Positions 51,601-62,999 of a stretch of DNA of 64,000 bases are shown piece after piece (position 1 is the stretch's first letter; each line of letters begins with the position of its first letter). A program made the translations under genes and the position numbers. Source of the stretch: an uncultured Pelagibacteraceae bacterium (lineage in GTDB: Bacteria; Pseudomonadota; Alphaproteobacteria; Pelagibacterales; Pelagibacteraceae); NCBI GenBank assembly GCA_902580275.1, contig CACHJZ010000007.1, positions 1-64,000 of the forward strand, read 5' to 3'. The notes under the pieces were generated by a model that saw only the letters and a program-made list of their open reading frames with translations, was not told the origin of the DNA and did not search any database.

Positions 51601-52016
51601 TTACCTACCAAATCATTCACACAACCAGACAAAACAATTATATCCTCTGCATAATTTAACAAATCTTCTATCTTGCAGTGTGGTTCTTCTAAATTATTAT
51701 TCTCTAAAAATGATTTTGATGAAAGTCTAATTATAGACTTATATCCATTTTCTGATTTTGCAATTAATGGAATTTTTCCAATAATGTCATTAAATTTAAA
51801 ATTAACTTGTGTACCTAGTATTGGCTGAGTACCACTTTTAGATATATTTTCAGAAAATTCTAAAGCTCCACAAAGATTAAATGAGTCAGACAAACCTAAG
51901 GCTTTAACTTTTTTTTTTTTACAAAATTCTGATAATTCCTCTATTTTTAGAGCTCCTTCACAAATTGAATATTGAGAATGAACTTTTATGTGATTGAATT
52001 TATTAAAGCTTTCCAT
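48609..52016 (-). CDS. dnaE: DNA polymerase III subunit alpha
   Basis: PHP domain start ([17 protein letters not shown]), [36 protein letters not shown]; start trimmed to the ATG at 52016. Confidence 0.95.
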   Translation of the reverse strand: [1135 protein letters not shown]

Positions 52017-52686
52017 TAATGGACTTAATATTACCATCAATCATTTCAATTTTACAATCTGACATTTCAGCAAATTCTCTATTGTGAGTTGCAAAAATTA
52101 TTAATCTATTTTTATTTCTTAAATTTAACAAAGTTTTAAATACACTTTTCGCATTTTTTAAATCAAGATTTCCAGTTGGTTCATCTGCAAGAATTATTTT
52201 TGGTCTATTAATGATTGCACGAGCTATAGCTACTCTTTGATTCTCACCTCCTGATAATTCTGTTGGAAAATGATTTATTCTCTTTGAAAGACCTAAGTTT
52301 GATAATACTTTTTTTGCATTTAAATCTGCTATTTTAGGATTATTGTTTAAAGCAAGTTCGGCTAAACTTACATTTTCTAACGCTGTAAAATCATTTAATA
52401 AGTTGTAATTTTGATAAATTATCCCAATCGAAGCAGATCTATATAAATCATTTATGTCTTGTTTCTCATAGTTAATAATTTTATTTTCTATTGAAATTGA
52501 TCCAGAAGTTGGCTTATCTATTAAAGATATTAAATTTAATAAAGTAGATTTTCCAGATCCCGATGGACCAATTATTGAGTATATACGACCTATTCTAAAA
52601 TTAAGATTTATATTTTTCAAAGCTCTAATTTTATTTTTTTTAAAAAAAAACTTTGATACTTTTTTCAAAGAAATAAAATTACTCAT
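52003..52686 (-). CDS. lolD: Lipoprotein-releasing ABC transporter ATP-binding protein
   Basis: [42 protein letters not shown]; coupled to lolC/E. Confidence 0.9.
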   Translation of the reverse strand: MSNFISLKKVSKFFFKKNKIRALKNINLNFRIGRIYSIIGPSGSGKSTLLNLISLIDKPTSGSISIENKIINYEKQDINDLYRSASIGIIYQNYNLLNDFTALENVSLAELALNNNPKIADLNAKKVLSNLGLSKRINHFPTELSGGENQRVAIARAIINRPKIILADEPTGNLDLKNAKSVFKTLLNLRNKNRLIIFATHNREFAEMSDCKIEMIDGNIKSINGKL

Positions 52687-53899
52687 ATTTAAGCGATTTA
52701 ATTGGATCTAATTTAGATGCTTTAATTGCTGGAAATATTGAGACTACAATAGTTGCAGTAACTGAACATATTGAAATCAAAATTATAGAGTTTACATCTA
52801 TTTCAGATGGCATTTTACTTAAAAAATAAATTTCCTCAGGAAATAAAGATATATTGAAAATTTTACTCAAAAAAGAACGAATATTTTCAACGTATATAGA
52901 AAAGGTAACACCAATTAAAACTCCAAATAATGTTGCAGTCAAACCTATATAAAAACCTACAAGAAAAAAAATCTTTGTAATTGACTTATTTAATACACCA
53001 ATAGATTTTAGAACGGCAATTTCTTTTGTTTTATTTTTTACCAAAATAGTTAATCCAGAAATTATATTAAAAGTGGCTACAATTATTATTAATGAGAGAA
53101 TTATAAACATTACATTTCTCTCAACTTTAAGAGCTGAAAATAAAGGTTTATTTAGGTCAGCCCATGTATAAATTAGATTATTAGGAAATTTTCTCTCGAA
53201 AAATTTTTTTGCATTGTTAATTTTAATTGGATTTTTTAGAAAAATTTCCAAATTTCTTTTATCTTGATCCAAATTAAGCAAGTTCTCTAAATTATCGATA
53301 CCCATAAAGGCTATATTTCTGTCAAAATCAACTAATCCACTTTCGAAAAAACCTGAAATTTCAAATATTTCCTGCTTAGGCAGGTTACCTATAATTGTAT
53401 CTTCTCCTTTTGGAGACATTATCAAAATTTTATCACCAACTTTTAATCCTAAATCAAAACTTAATTCTTTACCTATAATTATATTTTTTTCATTATCTAG
53501 TTTAATATTGGATAATTTATTTTTAAATATAGGTAAATTTTTAATTTCTGTTGACTTGTATCCTCTTATAGAAAGACCTTTTGTAAAGTTTTCTTTTATT
53601 AAAACTACTTCACCTGAATTAGTTTCAAGATAAATATCCAATAAAGCATCTATTTCTTTTCCGAAAATATCATTTGTTACCTTTCCAAAGGAATGAATTA
53701 TAACGTGAGAATTAAAACCTACTATTTTATTTATAAGTTCAGACCTAAATCCATTCATTACAGACATTACTATTATCAAAACAGCAACACCAATTGATAT
53801 TCCAATAAAAGAAAATGTTGATATAACATTCAAAAAACCATCTTTTTTTCTGGTTCTTAAGTATCTTAAAGCTATTTTGTTCTCTAATTTTGAAATCAA
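52679..53899 (-). CDS. lolC: Lipoprotein-releasing ABC transporter permease LolC/E family
   Basis: [42 protein letters not shown]. Confidence 0.9.
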   Translation of the reverse strand: MISKLENKIALRYLRTRKKDGFLNVISTFSFIGISIGVAVLIIVMSVMNGFRSELINKIVGFNSHVIIHSFGKVTNDIFGKEIDALLDIYLETNSGEVVLIKENFTKGLSIRGYKSTEIKNLPIFKNKLSNIKLDNEKNIIIGKELSFDLGLKVGDKILIMSPKGEDTIIGNLPKQEIFEISGFFESGLVDFDRNIAFMGIDNLENLLNLDQDKRNLEIFLKNPIKINNAKKFFERKFPNNLIYTWADLNKPLFSALKVERNVMFIILSLIIIVATFNIISGLTILVKNKTKEIAVLKSIGVLNKSITKIFFLVGFYIGLTATLFGVLIGVTFSIYVENIRSFLSKIFNISLFPEEIYFLSKMPSEIDVNSIILISICSVTATIVVSIFPAIKASKLDPIKSLKYE

Positions 53900-55224
53900 T
53901 TTTTTTTACTTTGATTTATAAATTTAATTATTTGATCCATGCTTAAAATTTTTGGATCATCACCAATATTAATAAATTCAAGATTATCACCTTCTGTTTT
54001 ATTACCTATTATAATTTGAGATGGTATACCTATTAAATTAAATTTCTTTAATTTTGATGAAAAATTTTCATCTGTGTCGTCAATAATAAAATCAATATTA
54101 TTATCTTTTAACTTTTTAGATATATTGATAGCTTTATCTAGATTTCCTTTATCATTTTTATTAAAAAATGGAATAATAACACAATCATATGGTGAGACTG
54201 ATTGTGGCCATTTCATTATTTCTTTTTTTTCATCATATTTAGCCTCAATAATTGCGCCTACCAACCTCGATACACCTACTCCGTAAGAGCCCATTTTAAC
54301 AAATTCTTTTTTTCCATTATGATCAACACTTGAATTCATTGGTTTGGAATATTTATCTCCAAAGTAAAAAATATGACCTACCTCTATACCTTTTGTTTTA
54401 AGTCTAAATTCCTCAGGAACCTTATTATTAAATTCTTTTTCATTGAATTTTTCGTCTGTTACAGAGTAAAATTTTTCAAATTCTTTTCTCAAATTTTCTA
54501 AAGAATTTTTTTCGATTTTTGTTTGTTCACTATTTACATTAAATATTCTTTTATCAGTATAAATTTTACTTTCACCAGTATCAGCTAAAATAATAAATTC
54601 ATGTGAAAGATTTCCACCTATTGGTCCTGTATCTGCTGCCATAGGTATTGCGGACAAATTTAATCTTTTAAATGTTTTTAAATAAGAAAGAAAAAATTTA
54701 TTATATGAGAATAATGCCTCATTGTCATTTAAATCAAAAGAATATGCATCTTTCATATAAAATTCTCTACATCTCATAATTCCAAATCTTGGTCTTAATT
54801 CATCTCTAAACTTCCATTGTATGTGATAGAGAAGTTGAGGAAGTGACTTATAGGATTTTATACTTGATCTGAAAATATCTGTTATTAATTCCTCATTCGT
54901 AGGTCCATAAAGCATATCTCTTTCTTGTCTATCTTTAATTCTTAACATTTCTTCACCATAATCTTTATATCTACCACTTTCTTTCCAAATTTCAGCGGAT
55001 TGTATTGTTGGCATTAAAATTTCTTGAACGCCAATCTTATCTTGTTCCTCTCTAACTATCTGTTCAATTTTTTTCATAACTTTAAAACCTAAAGGTAACC
55101 ATGAGTAAATACCAGCTGATGATTGTTTGATCATTCCTGTTCTAAGCATTAATTGGTGGGATTTTATTTTTGCTTCTGCAGGATTGTTTTTCAATATTGG
55201 GATAAAAGATTTTGAAAAGAACAT
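53896..55224 (-). CDS. proS: Proline--tRNA ligase (short alphaproteobacterial form)
   Basis: Class II aaRS motifs; [28 protein letters not shown]; 442 aa. Confidence 0.94.
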   Translation of the reverse strand: MFFSKSFIPILKNNPAEAKIKSHQLMLRTGMIKQSSAGIYSWLPLGFKVMKKIEQIVREEQDKIGVQEILMPTIQSAEIWKESGRYKDYGEEMLRIKDRQERDMLYGPTNEELITDIFRSSIKSYKSLPQLLYHIQWKFRDELRPRFGIMRCREFYMKDAYSFDLNDNEALFSYNKFFLSYLKTFKRLNLSAIPMAADTGPIGGNLSHEFIILADTGESKIYTDKRIFNVNSEQTKIEKNSLENLRKEFEKFYSVTDEKFNEKEFNNKVPEEFRLKTKGIEVGHIFYFGDKYSKPMNSSVDHNGKKEFVKMGSYGVGVSRLVGAIIEAKYDEKKEIMKWPQSVSPYDCVIIPFFNKNDKGNLDKAINISKKLKDNNIDFIIDDTDENFSSKLKKFNLIGIPSQIIIGNKTEGDNLEFINIGDDPKILSMDQIIKFINQSKKN

Positions 55225-55258
55225 AAATTTATTTAATTCTTTAAATTTAAATAATCAA

Positions 55259-56917
55259 TTAAATTCTTACTAAATTTACGTTGGTTATTGGCTTTTTTCC
55301 AGTTTTTTCTTTTGAATATTTTTTACAAACTACTTTGATAGTATCCACTATATTATTTTCCTGTTTTTCATTATTTAATGAAAAAGTTCTAGCTGTTTTA
55401 TCAATTTCTTCTTCAAGTCCAAATTTAAATTCATCACTTTCTATAACTGGTAATCCAACAAAAGTTAGTATTGGTCTGTCATGAAGGTTTCCCTTAGAAT
55501 TAATTAAAATTGTTACATCCAGAAAACCATTAGATGATAAATTTTTTCTTTCTTTTATTGATTTAGCATCTTCATCGACGCTTATACTTCCATCTACAAA
55601 AAGTTTACCTGATGGGGCCCTATCATAAATTTCAGGTTTAATTCCAGGGTATAATTTTACTATGTCGCCATTTTCAACTAATACTGTTTCAGGGACCTGC
55701 ATTTCTTTTGCAAAATTTATATGCTCTATCATGTGGCGATGCTCTCCGTGTACTGGTATTATACAATTTGGTTTTATCCAATTGTACATTTCTTTTAAAT
55801 CTTCTCTGTTCGGATGTCCCGAAACATGAACGAATTCATTTTCTTCGGAAATCACTTCGAGGCCTTCTTTAACCAATTTATTATGAAGCTTGTATAGTTT
55901 CTTTTCATTTCCAGGTATTATTTTTGATGAAAATATAACTGCATCACCCTTTTCAATTAATACATCTGGGTGCATAAATTTGGCAATTCTCATCATTGCT
56001 CCTAGGGGTTCACCCTGGCTGCCGGTACATAGGTAAATTATTTTTTCACGTGGTAAATTTTTAGCCTCCCTTGGGTCAATTGGTTCAATTACATCTTTTA
56101 AGTAACCACATTTTCTAGCTGCTTTAAAGATTCTATGCATTGATCTTCCAACTAAAGAAATATTTCTACCAGTTTGTTTCGCACAATAAAAAATTGTCTC
56201 CATTCTTGCCACGTTTGAAGCAAATGAAGTCACTATCACTCTTTTTTTTAATCTACTCATTATGTTAATTAAACTTTTTCTTACATCTCCTTCTGAGCCT
56301 GATTTTCCTTCACTAAAAACATTTGTTGAATCACATATCATTGCTAAAACTCCATCCTGACCAATCTCTTTTAATCTTTTTGAGTTAATATCTCCTCCAA
56401 TGAGAGGATTAGGATCAACTTTCCAGTCACCAGTATGAAGTATATTACCAGCTGGTGTTTGAATTCTTAATCCATTTGGTTCTAATATTGAATGTGTAAG
56501 TGTAATAAATTCAATTTTAAACGGTATTAGCTCCAAAGTGCTATTTAACTGAACGATATTTATAAATGGAGTGATATCTATTTTTTTTTCTTTAAATTTC
56601 TCCGTAATTAAAACAGCTGTAAAAGGAGTGGCATAAATTTTACAATTAAGTTTAGGCCAAATATGTGCTATTGCTCCTATATGATCTTCATGTGCGTGTG
56701 TTAAAACTATGCCTAGTAAATCATCTTTCTTATCTACGATAAAACCTGGATCAGGATATATCAAATCTATACCAGGAACCGTATCATCAGCAAATGTGAC
56801 GCCAATATCCACTATAATCCATTTTTGTTCACCAGGTTTTCCATAAGCAAAAAGATTCATATTCATTCCAATTTCGCCAGATCCACCAAGGGGACAAAAT
56901 AATAATTCATCTTTCAT
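55259..56917 (-). CDS. rnj: Ribonuclease J
   Basis: LTHAHEDHIGAI metallo-beta-lactamase motif, beta-CASP region, VSGHPNREDLKEM, PVHGEHRHM. Confidence 0.93.
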   Translation of the reverse strand: MKDELLFCPLGGSGEIGMNMNLFAYGKPGEQKWIIVDIGVTFADDTVPGIDLIYPDPGFIVDKKDDLLGIVLTHAHEDHIGAIAHIWPKLNCKIYATPFTAVLITEKFKEKKIDITPFINIVQLNSTLELIPFKIEFITLTHSILEPNGLRIQTPAGNILHTGDWKVDPNPLIGGDINSKRLKEIGQDGVLAMICDSTNVFSEGKSGSEGDVRKSLINIMSRLKKRVIVTSFASNVARMETIFYCAKQTGRNISLVGRSMHRIFKAARKCGYLKDVIEPIDPREAKNLPREKIIYLCTGSQGEPLGAMMRIAKFMHPDVLIEKGDAVIFSSKIIPGNEKKLYKLHNKLVKEGLEVISEENEFVHVSGHPNREDLKEMYNWIKPNCIIPVHGEHRHMIEHINFAKEMQVPETVLVENGDIVKLYPGIKPEIYDRAPSGKLFVDGSISVDEDAKSIKERKNLSSNGFLDVTILINSKGNLHDRPILTFVGLPVIESDEFKFGLEEEIDKTARTFSLNNEKQENNIVDTIKVVCKKYSKEKTGKKPITNVNLVRI

Positions 56918-57684
56918 TAACTATTTTTAATCACTTTAATTAGACCATCTATTGTTAGATCTTTTAGTATAATGGGTTTATTTTTTTTTAATTTTTTAAA
57001 CATATGAGCCAAACCACCTGTAAAAATAAGTTTGAAGGGCTTTTTTGTTTGTTTTTTAATCATTAATATAATGTTGTCAATTAGACCTAAATAACCCCAA
57101 TAAAAACCTGATTTAACTGCTTGATTTGTATTTGTACCAACAACTTTTGAAACTTTAGATAAATTTATTAGTGGTATTAATGAAGCTTTTTTAATTAAAG
57201 TGCTTAGAGATAAGGATATACCTGGAGCAATAACTCCACCATAATATGTATTTTTTATAATTACATCAAATGTAGTGGCTGTGCCAAAATCTACAACTAT
57301 ATAATTATTTTTATTATCAATTACACTAATAGCATTTGCTATTCTATCAGATCCTACTTGAGATCTATTTACTTTAAGTTTTACTAATTTTGAAAATTTT
57401 TTATTTTTTAATTCACTACATGAAGCGCCATACTTTTTTTTGAAAAAATTTGATAATTGTCTGTATACAGGGGGAACAACACTACTGAATAAACCAAGTT
57501 TTATGTTTTTATTTTTTAAAATTTTCAAATTTTTATTCATATAAGCATTTGATATTAGTCTAGTTTTTAAAAATATTTTTCTTTTTTTATCAAATTTATG
57601 ATTTAATAGGAAAATTTTTGTATCTGTATTTCCTATATCTCCGACAATGTATATATTATTTGAACTGATTAATTTTTTTTTCAT
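56917..57684 (-). CDS. coaX: Type III pantothenate kinase
   Basis: VGDIGNTDTKIFLL, GSDRIANAISV, VVDFGTATTFDVI; start trimmed to the ATG at 57684. Confidence 0.9.
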   Translation of the reverse strand: MKKKLISSNNIYIVGDIGNTDTKIFLLNHKFDKKRKIFLKTRLISNAYMNKNLKILKNKNIKLGLFSSVVPPVYRQLSNFFKKKYGASCSELKNKKFSKLVKLKVNRSQVGSDRIANAISVIDNKNNYIVVDFGTATTFDVIIKNTYYGGVIAPGISLSLSTLIKKASLIPLINLSKVSKVVGTNTNQAVKSGFYWGYLGLIDNIILMIKKQTKKPFKLIFTGGLAHMFKKLKKNKPIILKDLTIDGLIKVIKNS

Positions 57685-58180
57685 AAGAAATACACAGTAA
57701 TTTAAAAATCTGTAACTTTGTAACATTTTTTTTTGTAAAAAAATTAATGAAATTAGTTGGATATTTTTTAATTTTTGGGCTTTTATTTACGTTTATTCCA
57801 ATTCCTACAACTAAAAATTTTTTTTTCTTTTTAAAAACAGTTTCTTGTAAAATTCCACTTATTTTTTGTTGTTTTATTAATATATCATTAGGTTTTTTTA
57901 TAACTACTTTATAGTTAGTAAATTTTTGTAAGCATTTTTGTACGATCATACAGTTAATTTTTGTAATTTTGTTCAAGCTTATTTGATTGCCAATTTTAAA
58001 AAAAACTGACATGAATAGATTTCCTTTGAATGAAATCCATTTGTTGCCTCTTTGTCCTTTACCCTTAGTCTGAAATTCCGCTAAAATAACTCCTTTTTCA
58101 CCTCCTTTTTTTATGTGCATAAGAGCTTTGTTGTTTGTGCTTTTAATTTTTTTATAATAAAATTTTTTAAGTCTCATCAA
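57656..58180 (-). CDS. birA: Biotin--[acetyl-CoA-carboxylase] ligase
   Basis: AEFQTKGKGQRGNKWISFKGNLFMSVFF, KKPNDILIKQQKISGILQE. Confidence 0.88.
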   Translation of the reverse strand: MMRLKKFYYKKIKSTNNKALMHIKKGGEKGVILAEFQTKGKGQRGNKWISFKGNLFMSVFFKIGNQISLNKITKINCMIVQKCLQKFTNYKVVIKKPNDILIKQQKISGILQETVFKKKKKFLVVGIGINVNKSPKIKKYPTNFINFFTKKNVTKLQIFKLLCISYEKKINQFK

Positions 58181-59595
58181 ACCAAATTAATTTTTGATAC
58201 GAAATCAATAAGGCTATTGGGATAAATAAAATAAATTAAAATTAAAATTGTTGTAATAATCAAAGATAATTTTAATCCGATATTGTGGTTTGTATCGTAT
58301 TTCTCAACTTCATTATCAAAATATATTACTTTAATAATTCTTAAATAATAAAATGCGGCAACAACTGTTGCCAATAAACCTACAATTGCTAAGAAAAACA
58401 TAGATTGCTCAATTACAGCCATAAAAACATAAAATTTTGCAAAAAATCCAGCTAAAGGTGGTATTCCAGCTAATGAAAAAAGTACTATCAATAAAGAAAA
58501 TGATAATAGTGGATGATTTTTTGATAATCCAGATAAGTCATCTATACTTTCATAATATTTATCGTCACGTTTTAACATAAAAATACAACTGAAAAATGCT
58601 AGATTCATTACTAAATATATTGAAATATAAGATACTGAACTTTGTATACCTTCATTCGTGCCAGTTGTTAAACCAGCTAATGCATAACCCATATGACTTA
58701 TAGAACTATATGCAATCAGTCTCTTTAGGTTTTTTTGTCCAATAGCTGCCACAGCACCAAAAAGCATAGAGGCAATTGATAAAAAAATAATTATTGTTTG
58801 CCATTGATCAATCAAATTAACGAATGGGGTATATAAAAATCTTATAAATACTGTTAGTGCAGCAATTTTTGGCAAAATTGCAAAAAATAATGTAACTGAT
58901 GTTGGGGACCCTTGATATACGTCTGGAGCCCACATATGAAATGGAACAGCAGAAATTTTGAATGCTAAACCAACTAAAATAAATACCATTCCAAATATTA
59001 TGCCTTGTGTTGACTCGTCATAATTAAATGAAATTTGAGAAAAATTAGTTGATGAGGAAAACCCATAAACTAAAGAACAACCATACAAAAGCAAACCTGA
59101 TGATAAAGCACTAAGAACGAAATATTTTAAACCTGACTCAGATGAAAGTACATTATCTCTATTAAAAGATGCTAATACATATAAAGCAAGAGATTGTAAT
59201 TCAAGTCCTATATAAAATACTATTAGATCATTAGAACTAACCATTACCATCATGCCAAGGATGGAGCTGAGGATTAAAATTGGATATTCAATATTATATA
59301 TTTTTATTGATTTTATATACTGTGACGAGGTTAATAAAACAAACAAGGTTGAAATGACAATTAATATTTTAACAAAACTTGATAAATAATCAATTTTATA
59401 ACTTTTATTAAATACTAACAATTCATCATTAGATGGAACGTTCAATATCAGGGGAATTGATATTATTAATATTAATAAACTTAAACTATAAACAATGGAT
59501 GTGCCATTTTTTTTAAAAACTCCTAAAAGTAATAAAAACATTAAACTTAGAGATATGAATATTTCTGGTATTACGTAATAAATGTCTGTGATCAT
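58177..59595 (-). CDS. nuoN: NADH-quinone oxidoreductase subunit N
   Basis: Proton-translocating TM family, KFYVFMAVIEQSMFFLAIVG; operon position. Confidence 0.94.
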   Translation of the reverse strand: MITDIYYVIPEIFISLSLMFLLLLGVFKKNGTSIVYSLSLLILIISIPLILNVPSNDELLVFNKSYKIDYLSSFVKILIVISTLFVLLTSSQYIKSIKIYNIEYPILILSSILGMMVMVSSNDLIVFYIGLELQSLALYVLASFNRDNVLSSESGLKYFVLSALSSGLLLYGCSLVYGFSSSTNFSQISFNYDESTQGIIFGMVFILVGLAFKISAVPFHMWAPDVYQGSPTSVTLFFAILPKIAALTVFIRFLYTPFVNLIDQWQTIIIFLSIASMLFGAVAAIGQKNLKRLIAYSSISHMGYALAGLTTGTNEGIQSSVSYISIYLVMNLAFFSCIFMLKRDDKYYESIDDLSGLSKNHPLLSFSLLIVLFSLAGIPPLAGFFAKFYVFMAVIEQSMFFLAIVGLLATVVAAFYYLRIIKVIYFDNEVEKYDTNHNIGLKLSLIITTILILIYFIYPNSLIDFVSKINLV

Positions 59596-61088
59596 TTGTT
59601 GTTTGCAGTATATATTTCTAAATTTGCATTATAATTATTTATTAAATCGCTTACTGATACCTCTATAGTATTAATTAGAGGTTCAGGGTAAAATCCAAAA
59701 TACAAACTTGGCATTGCTAGAGCTGTTAAAATAATTATTTCTGATTTGTTTAAATCTACTAAATTTTTTAAATCCTTATTAATTAGTTCACCAAAAACAA
59801 CTCTCTTATATAACCAGAGCATATATGCTGCACCAAGTATAACTCCTAAACTTGCAATTACAGCAACTAAAAAATTATCTTTAAAAGCACCCATAAGTAT
59901 CAAAAATTCACCAATAAAACCTGTCGTACCTGGTAAACCAAGAGCTCCCAAAGTAAAAATCATTAAAACTATTGAATATTTAGGCATAACCTCCACTATA
60001 CCGCCGTATCTTTTAATCTCTCTTGTGTGCATTCTTTCGTAAATAACACCTACACATAAAAATAGTGCGGCAGAAATTATTCCATGACTGATCATTTGAA
60101 AAATACTTCCTTCCAATCCCTGTTGTGTCATAGTAAAAATTCCAAGCGTAACAAAACCCATATGTGCAACTGATGAGTACGCTATTAATTTTTTCATATC
60201 TTCCTGCATAAGTGCAACTAATGATGTGTAAATAATTGCGATAAGACTCAATACATAAACAAATGAGACAAAATACTCTGAGCCAATTGGAAAAAGGCCT
60301 ATAGAAAATCTTATAAATCCATATCCAGCCATTTTTAGAAGGATAGCTGCTAAAAGTACAGAACCAGCAGTTGGTGCTTCAACATGTGCATCTGGAAGCC
60401 ATGTATGAACTGGCCACATTGGTGTTTTAACAGCAAATGAACTAAAAAATGCTAACCATAGAATTTTTTGATATTTAGCATCAATACCGATTTCATAAAG
60501 TTTTTCCACATCTGTAGTCCCAGATATCCAATAAATGTATATTATTGCAACAAGCATTAAAACTGAACCAAGGAGCGTATATAAAAAAAATTTAAAAGCT
60601 GAATAAACTCTTCGTTCACCACCCCAAATACCAATTATCAAAAACATAGGTATCAAACCACCCTCGAAGAATAAATAAAAAATAACTAGATCTAAAGAAC
60701 AGAAAACACCGATCATAAGACTTTCCATTATTAATATTGCAACAAGAAAATCTTTTAATCGATTTTTAATAGTGCTATTTACTGACAGTATACATAAGGG
60801 AGTAATAAAAGTTGTGAGAACTACAAATAAAATTGATATTCCATCAATACCCACTTTGTAATTTATGAAGCCATAGATCCATTCTCTGTTTTCAACGAAT
60901 TGAAAAGACGAATTTGAGTTGTCGAATTTATACCAAAGATAAATTGATAAAATGAAATTAATTAAGCTTATAAAAATAGATATATATTTATGACTATTAT
61001 ATTTTTCTGTTGATTTTGTAAAAAGAATAAATAGAGCACCAACTGTAGGAACACATATTAATAAACTTAAAATCGGTATATTCATCAT
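59592..61088 (-). CDS. nuoM: NADH-quinone oxidoreductase subunit M
   Basis: KTPMWPVHTWLPDAHVEAPTAGSVLLAAILLKMAGYG. Confidence 0.96.
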   Translation of the reverse strand: MMNIPILSLLICVPTVGALFILFTKSTEKYNSHKYISIFISLINFILSIYLWYKFDNSNSSFQFVENREWIYGFINYKVGIDGISILFVVLTTFITPLCILSVNSTIKNRLKDFLVAILIMESLMIGVFCSLDLVIFYLFFEGGLIPMFLIIGIWGGERRVYSAFKFFLYTLLGSVLMLVAIIYIYWISGTTDVEKLYEIGIDAKYQKILWLAFFSSFAVKTPMWPVHTWLPDAHVEAPTAGSVLLAAILLKMAGYGFIRFSIGLFPIGSEYFVSFVYVLSLIAIIYTSLVALMQEDMKKLIAYSSVAHMGFVTLGIFTMTQQGLEGSIFQMISHGIISAALFLCVGVIYERMHTREIKRYGGIVEVMPKYSIVLMIFTLGALGLPGTTGFIGEFLILMGAFKDNFLVAVIASLGVILGAAYMLWLYKRVVFGELINKDLKNLVDLNKSEIIILTALAMPSLYFGFYPEPLINTIEVSVSDLINNYNANLEIYTANNK

Positions 61089-62998
61089 TTAATTATTAAA
61101 TAGGTTAGTAAAGCAGAAAAGCCGACTAGCATTATGAATGCATATTGATATATATATCCAGATTGAAACTTTACTGCTTTATTAGAAAGTATCTTAATTA
61201 TACTAGATATGCCGTCAGGACCAAATCTGTCAATTACAAGACCATCTATTTTTTTCCAAAAATAAAGACCAATTTTTTTAAAACTTTTTACAAATAAAAA
61301 TTCGTAAATTTCATCAAAGTACCATTTATTTTTTAAAAAATTATAAAAAGGTCGATTGCTATCTACTATCACAGGTAGTAAATCTTTTCTTTTAACAAAA
61401 AAATAATAAGCAATAGGTATTGAAAGAGTAACTAAAGTAGGTGTTAAAAATATAAACCATTTCGGTGGGTGTTCAACACTCAAAGGTTCTAGAAAAAAAA
61501 TTGATTCATTCCAGAATTGTTGACTTTTTTCAAAATCTATAAATAAATCTTTAAAAAAATAACCTGCGAAAATTGAGCCAATAGCTAAAATAATGAGAGG
61601 AATTGTCATTACCATGGGTGACTCATGAACTTTATCAATCTTTATTGACTGACTATTAAAGTCTCCATGAAAAGTTTTAAATATTAATCGCCAGGAGTAT
61701 ATGGATGTCAACAAAGCAGTAAATATTCCTATTGATGCTGCGTAATATCCAAGTGAACTATTTTTTAAGTAGGCAAACTCAATTATTGCATCTTTAGAAT
61801 AAAATCCAGACAATAATGGAAAGCCAGTCAAAGCAAGCGTGCCAATTATCATTAAAGCATAAGTAGCTGGAAGCTTATTTCTCACTCCTCCCATATTATT
61901 TATATTTTGTTCTTCATTGAAAGCATGAATTACTGATCCTGCGCCTAAAAAAAGTAACGCTTTAAAAAATGCATGTGTAAATAAATGGAACATAGCAACA
62001 TTATAGGCACCTACTCCACTAGCAAAAAACATATACCCGAGTTGGCTACATGTTGAATAAGCAATAATTTTTTTTATATCATCCTGAACTAGAGCAACAC
62101 TACCTGCAAATATAGCTGTTGTCATACCAATGATTGTAACAATTGATAAAGCAAACTCAGAATATTCATATATTGGAGAACACCTAACAACCAAAAATAC
62201 ACCAGCTGTAACCATGGTAGCGGCATGAATTAATGCAGATACTGGAGTGGGTCCTTCCATTGCATCAGGAAGCCAAGTATGTAGAAAAAATTGAGCTGAC
62301 TTGCCCATTGCACCAATAAATAAAAGGATACAGACAAGATCTATACTATTAACTTTTATACCAAGAAAATTTAATTCATCATTAATAAATAAACTAATTT
62401 GCTGAAAAACTTCTTCATAATTTACCGTTCCAAATAAATAGAAGATTAAAAAAATTCCTAATGCAAAACCAAAATCTCCAACTCTATTTACTAAAAAAGC
62501 TTTCATGGCTGCAGAATTTGCAGAGTTTTTTTTAAACCAAAATCCAATTAAGAAATACGAACAAAGACCTACACCTTCCCAGCCAAAGAATAATTGTAAA
62601 AAATTATCAGAGGTCACAAGAGTTAACATTGCAAAAGTAAATAATGACAAATAAGCCATAAATCTTGGTTTGTGCGGATCATGAGACATGTATCCGATGG
62701 AATAGATGTGTACCAATGATGAAATTGAATTTACAACTACTAACATTACAGCTGATAGTGCATCTATTTTGATAGACCAATTCACTTGGAGGCTTCCAGA
62801 GTTTATCCATTTCGCGATAAGTAAATTATTTTCATATCCATTAATAATTACTTCGTAGAAAATAATTATTGATAGAATTGCACTTATAGTTGTGAATAAA
62901 CAAGTGGTATAATTACAAATTTTTTCTCCTATAAATTTGCTAAAAAAACCAGATAATATTGCAGCCGTTAATGGTAAAAACAAAATGAAATATTCCAT
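61085..62998 (-). CDS. nuoL: NADH-quinone oxidoreductase subunit L
   Basis: WEGVGLCSYFLIGFW, HTWLPDAMEGPTPVSALIHAATMVTAGVFLV. Confidence 0.97.
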   Translation of the reverse strand: MEYFILFLPLTAAILSGFFSKFIGEKICNYTTCLFTTISAILSIIIFYEVIINGYENNLLIAKWINSGSLQVNWSIKIDALSAVMLVVVNSISSLVHIYSIGYMSHDPHKPRFMAYLSLFTFAMLTLVTSDNFLQLFFGWEGVGLCSYFLIGFWFKKNSANSAAMKAFLVNRVGDFGFALGIFLIFYLFGTVNYEEVFQQISLFINDELNFLGIKVNSIDLVCILLFIGAMGKSAQFFLHTWLPDAMEGPTPVSALIHAATMVTAGVFLVVRCSPIYEYSEFALSIVTIIGMTTAIFAGSVALVQDDIKKIIAYSTCSQLGYMFFASGVGAYNVAMFHLFTHAFFKALLFLGAGSVIHAFNEEQNINNMGGVRNKLPATYALMIIGTLALTGFPLLSGFYSKDAIIEFAYLKNSSLGYYAASIGIFTALLTSIYSWRLIFKTFHGDFNSQSIKIDKVHESPMVMTIPLIILAIGSIFAGYFFKDLFIDFEKSQQFWNESIFFLEPLSVEHPPKWFIFLTPTLVTLSIPIAYYFFVKRKDLLPVIVDSNRPFYNFLKNKWYFDEIYEFLFVKSFKKIGLYFWKKIDGLVIDRFGPDGISSIIKILSNKAVKFQSGYIYQYAFIMLVGFSALLTYLIIK

Positions 62999-62999
62999 T

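Noticed and set aside
52017-52040. Upstream ATG of dnaE (MMVILSPL extension)
   Set aside because: Lies inside lolD; homology to DnaE begins at [17 protein letters not shown].
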